Positions 13,773-16,762 of a DNA stretch of 16,762 bases are shown in pieces. The stretch covers positions 1 to 16,762 of the forward strand of contig JAFGKB010000122.1 in the NCBI GenBank assembly GCA_016928755.1. Direction: 5' to 3'. Every line of letters begins with the position of its first letter. The stretch's first letter is position 1. A program made the position numbers and the translations under genes. Source of the stretch: Anaerolineae bacterium. GTDB taxonomy: Bacteria; Chloroflexota; Anaerolineae; B4-G1; SLSP01. Below the pieces are notes generated by a model. It did not search any database. It was not told where the DNA came from and saw only the letters and a list, made by a program, of their open reading frames with translations.

Positions 13773-16391
13773 TCACTCCCGCAGTATAAGGGGTAAGTAT
13801 ACTTGGTAAGCCTGCACTGTGATGCGCCGGTAGTCGGTCACCGGAGCCGCAGTGCAGTAATTCTCCACTCCTAGAGTGACGGTATAGGTCTGGGTTGTAT
13901 GAGTCAGCGGGTAGGTATGGGTGATTGTTTGTTGGTGCGCGGTCGTCCCATCCCCTAATGTCCAGATATAAGTTAGGGGCGGACTTACAATATAGGTCCC
14001 CGGCCCGGTTATATTTGCCGTTAATGTTATCCCTTCCCCGGCTTGTAATGCTCTATTGGGAAATACCGCTATATGGACCGCTGTGGGGGCAATACAGCCG
14101 ATACTAAGATTGATGGGGATGGTAATATTGGGAGTAGGCCGGCTATTACTGTTAATACGGAGGGTGGTGGTATAAAACCCCTGGCTTAGCTCGGTGGTAT
14201 TGATATAGATACCTAGCTCCTGTTGTGTTTGTGGGGCGAGCGGTTGCCACAAAGTCCCGCTGTGTTCAACGGTGAGCCACTCTTGTGGCGGCATAATCTC
14301 ATAGCTCCAGTCGAGAGGGAGATTGCCGGTATTGCTGATTGTCAGGGTGGCGGTGTGTTTCTCACCAGACTTTAGAATAGCATTAATTTCTTGAGGGCTG
14401 ACTTCCAGCACGGGGGCGACGACCGTGATCACACGGGTCACCGAGACAGAACCGGCACAGTTAGTGGCAGTCAGTAGCGCCGGGTAATTCCCATGCGCAG
14501 CATAGGTGTGGGTGAGCGTTGCCCCTGTAGTCAAAGTCCCCGGCATAAGTTCCCAGGTATATGTTAAAGGCTGCGTTCCCCCCTCACTAGTGGCCGTAAA
14601 TATTACCGTATCTCCTGGATAGGGCATGAGTGGCGAATAAGCGAATTCCAGGTTCTCTGCCAGCCGACAAGGGTCCAACTGAATATCTAGCGTGGTGGTA
14701 TGGCCTTTGGTAATAGTCACATATTGAGGAGATGCAGGGATATAGCCTGGGGTTGATGCGGTAACGCTATAGGTACCGGGAAGTAACGTTAAGCTATATA
14801 CACCTTGTACATTGCTGTACGCTGTCCATTGAGTTTCTGTACCGGATACAGCCGTGACGGCTACGTTGTCTAAAGGAGTATCAAGATGGTTTTTCACGGT
14901 TCCAGACAGTTGCGCTGTCAAGACATATTGGATCGCCGCGCCAATATCTAGCCGGCCCCATCCATACACGGAGTTAGGAATTGTATTTTCCGGGTCTCCA
15001 CATTGAGCACTGTAGCGCGGTAGCGTTGTGCCGTTTAGAATCTCCTCCGTCTGAGATAACTGTCCTTTTAATTCCGGCATCGCTGACCACAGCAGAGCGA
15101 TAGCTCCGGCAACATGAGGGGCGGCCATTGATGTACCGGATTTCGTCCCGTAACTGTTATTGAGCACACTGGAATAGATGGTATCGCCCGGTGCAGAAAT
15201 ATCCGGTTTCATACGCTGGCTCCCGTCAATTATGACAACGCCCCGACTGCTAAAATTGGCGATGGAGTCCCCATCATTAGTCGCACCAATAGTGTAAGTC
15301 GCGTCGTAGAGCGCGGGGGGAGCATCAATAATCTGGCAGGTGGGACCGCTATTGCCGGCCGATGCCACAACCATAATGCCAGCAGCGCGCACCGCCTCAA
15401 CCGTATCTTGTAGCGTATCCCAGTCACAGCCCTCATAAGGGGGGCAAGTCCAGGAATTGTTAATCACATCCGGGGCCATATCCGGTCGCCCCTCTGCCGG
15501 GGTTCCACCTAGTGGATAAGGAGCCAGGAAGAACTCAAAGCACTCCATATAAGTGGCCGGTGTCCCTACGCCACTATCCATATTGCGGCACCCTATCCAT
15601 TTGGCCCCCGGAGCAACCCCGATCCGGTGTTGACCCCCATCATCACCGACTATTGAACCCATCGTGTGGGTCCCATGTCCGTGGTCATCACAGGGAACCG
15701 GCGAATCCGCCGGGCAGATATTATTAAGGGTGTGGATTGCATCATGCCAGTTGTAGTTATGGTCCGCTGTCTCACCGTCCCAACCTCGGTATTGAGATTT
15801 GATGGCCGGATGGTCCCATTGATAGCCGGTATCTTGCCCGGCGATAACTATATCTTGTCCTGTATAACCCAATGCCCAGACCTGGGGCGCGTTGATGCGG
15901 GAGATATTCCATTCGATGCCATTTGTATCACTGGGGGCGCGCTGTTCTTCAACTACAGGTTCTGGCAGCCTCACTTTGGGGTTCGGTATAATACGGGCCA
16001 CATCGGTACGGTTAGCCAGTGCCGCTATAGTTTCTGCGGTCCCTTCTACATGGAGCGCATTGGTAATATAGAAAGCATGATAGGGTATTGCATTATCATC
16101 CAGCCAGCGGCGTATTTCCTGTTGATTGACCTGTGCATATTGCCACAGTGTCTCATAAACGAAACGGGTTTTAGCTTCCTTGGTCGTGTAAGACTCGGCT
16201 GCGCTCAGGTCGGCTTGTCCGGCGAGAATGACCAAGAAGTCGGTTTTTCCTGCGCTCTGCGCGGTGGCCCAGACTTGTGGCGCAACTTTAACTTGCAGCG
16301 CGGCTGGTGGTTCGGATGCGCTGACCCGGATTGTACTTAGTCCCAATACTACAATAAATCCTATGGTTAGAATTGTAAACCAACGACGCAT
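13773..16391 (-). CDS. Secreted subtilisin-family (S8) serine protease with PKD and Ig-like C-terminal modules
   Basis: This 872-aa extracellular protease starts with a signal peptide (about 1-26) and an inhibitor-I9-like propeptide (about 35-145). The catalytic domain (about 165-490) has Asp187 (AGQDTGY), His239 in HGHGTH, the oxyanion Asn347 (ASAGNSG) and Ser421 (GTSMAAPHVAG), so the triad is complete. Downstream are a carboxypeptidase-regulatory-like beta domain (about 493-575), a PKD domain (578-660), a BACON/Ig-like domain (660-765) and a second PKD (770-858). The last residues are VYLPLILRE, like the amylase tail. No membrane anchor or LPXTG is visible. GGAGG lies 7 bp before the ATG. 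The response regulator gene is upstream on the same strand, 51 bp away. Substrate preference cannot be read from sequence. Confidence 0.94.
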   Translation of the reverse strand: MRRWFTILTIGFIVVLGLSTIRVSASEPPAALQVKVAPQVWATAQSAGKTDFLVILAGQADLSAAESYTTKEAKTRFVYETLWQYAQVNQQEIRRWLDDNAIPYHAFYITNALHVEGTAETIAALANRTDVARIIPNPKVRLPEPVVEEQRAPSDTNGIEWNISRINAPQVWALGYTGQDIVIAGQDTGYQWDHPAIKSQYRGWDGETADHNYNWHDAIHTLNNICPADSPVPCDDHGHGTHTMGSIVGDDGGQHRIGVAPGAKWIGCRNMDSGVGTPATYMECFEFFLAPYPLGGTPAEGRPDMAPDVINNSWTCPPYEGCDWDTLQDTVEAVRAAGIMVVASAGNSGPTCQIIDAPPALYDATYTIGATNDGDSIANFSSRGVVIIDGSQRMKPDISAPGDTIYSSVLNNSYGTKSGTSMAAPHVAGAIALLWSAMPELKGQLSQTEEILNGTTLPRYSAQCGDPENTIPNSVYGWGRLDIGAAIQYVLTAQLSGTVKNHLDTPLDNVAVTAVSGTETQWTAYSNVQGVYSLTLLPGTYSVTASTPGYIPASPQYVTITKGHTTTLDIQLDPCRLAENLEFAYSPLMPYPGDTVIFTATSEGGTQPLTYTWELMPGTLTTGATLTHTYAAHGNYPALLTATNCAGSVSVTRVITVVAPVLEVSPQEINAILKSGEKHTATLTISNTGNLPLDWSYEIMPPQEWLTVEHSGTLWQPLAPQTQQELGIYINTTELSQGFYTTTLRINSNSRPTPNITIPINLSIGCIAPTAVHIAVFPNRALQAGEGITLTANITGPGTYIVSPPLTYIWTLGDGTTAHQQTITHTYPLTHTTQTYTVTLGVENYCTAAPVTDYRRITVQAYQVYLPLILRE

Positions 16392-16442
16392 CTATCAGCC
16401 TCCACTTTCACCTACCGGGCAGGTTTAGTTTTTTGTGAGCAC

Positions 16443-16762
16443 TTACTCTTTAGTCTCGTTAACCGGCGATTCTGTAGAGAGTAGTTTGTACCCTTTCCCA
16501 CGTTTTGTGTATAACTTGTAGGGTGCACCCAATTTTATCAGTGCTTTGCGCAGCCAATGGATATGGACATCAAGGGTGCGCGTGTCTCCCATATAATTAG
16601 TCCCCCAGACTTCATGCATCAGGCGGGAACGGGATAGTAATTCTTCTGGTGAATTTAAAAAGGCCAGCACTAAGGCGGCTGCTTTTGGTGTTAGGGGAAC
16701 TTGGTGTGATTCCCAAAATAGATAACGACCATCTCTATCTAATTTTAATTCACCCCATTCTA
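16443..16762 (-). CDS. OmpR/PhoB-type response regulator, C-terminal part (5' end outside window)
   Basis: The frame is open from the stop at 16443-16445 to the window edge, giving about 105 residues of a winged-helix DNA-binding domain. Its frame starts upstream of the first internal GTG at 16668-16670, because an in-frame stretch with family character precedes it: EWGELKLDRDGRYLFW, then VPLTPKAAALVLAFL. The typical recognition-helix region GDTRTLDVHIHWLRKAL and the C-terminal hairpin YTKRGKGYKL are present. A receiver domain is expected beyond the window. It lies 51 bp upstream of the protease in the same direction, so it may be co-transcribed with it or control it; that is inference from position only. 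Confidence 0.88.
   Translation of the reverse strand, partial: EWGELKLDRDGRYLFWESHQVPLTPKAAALVLAFLNSPEELLSRSRLMHEVWGTNYMGDTRTLDVHIHWLRKALIKLGAPYKLYTKRGKGYKLLSTESPVNETKE

Noticed and set aside
15666..16340. A 224-codon plus-strand frame inside the protease
   Set aside because: It lies antisense to the protease catalytic domain, whose triad is complete on the other strand, and shows no family motif.

Overview
The window reads as bacterial chromosome of moderate GC, most likely from a Chloroflexota lineage close to Anaerolineae. This is inferred from the style of the proteins: very large secreted enzymes carrying DUF11 and PKD Ig-like modules, a transmembrane Ser/Thr kinase with an NBR1-type Ig domain, and two secreted proteins that end in a short [FY]-L-P-x-x-x-R tail. 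No rRNA, tRNA, phage, transposase or CRISPR locus was found. The taxonomic call rests on protein style only.

Layout. Bases 1-200 hold a 48-bp direct repeat (two copies) around a perfect hairpin, then an intrinsic terminator. A minus-strand block follows: a 2021-aa secreted modular alpha-amylase/amylopullulanase-like enzyme (201-6266), a Ser/Thr kinase (6514-8484) and a small ACT-domain protein (8572-9036). The ACT gene diverges from a plus-strand block: an ABC-F ATPase with an apparently leaderless mRNA (9151-11058), dephospho-CoA kinase coaE (11079-11717), a 101-bp element bounded by 18-bp perfect inverted repeats, and the large and small subunits of a two-component aconitase-X-type dehydratase (11842-13498). 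After these lies a perfect-consensus sigma70 promoter driving a short, highly structured RNA with its own terminator and no gene behind it (about 13559-13689). The window closes with two minus-strand genes: a secreted subtilisin-family protease (13773-16391) and, directly upstream of it, the 3' part of an OmpR/PhoB-type response regulator that runs off the window end.

How the genes fit together. The amylase and protease suggest a heterotroph that degrades polysaccharide and protein outside the cell. The two enzymes share a C-terminal tail that could be a surface-retention or sorting signal. The kinase and response regulator are signalling genes next to these enzymes; any regulatory link is inference from position. 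The ABC-F/coaE/dehydratase block is cytoplasmic housekeeping and metabolism. The dehydratase could be a phosphomevalonate dehydratase (modified mevalonate route) or a cis-3-hydroxyproline dehydratase, and the window does not decide between them.

The strongest candidates for something undescribed are the orphan structured RNA at 13524-13690, the shared secreted-protein tail, and the two non-coding repeat elements at 1-137 and 11717-11817.
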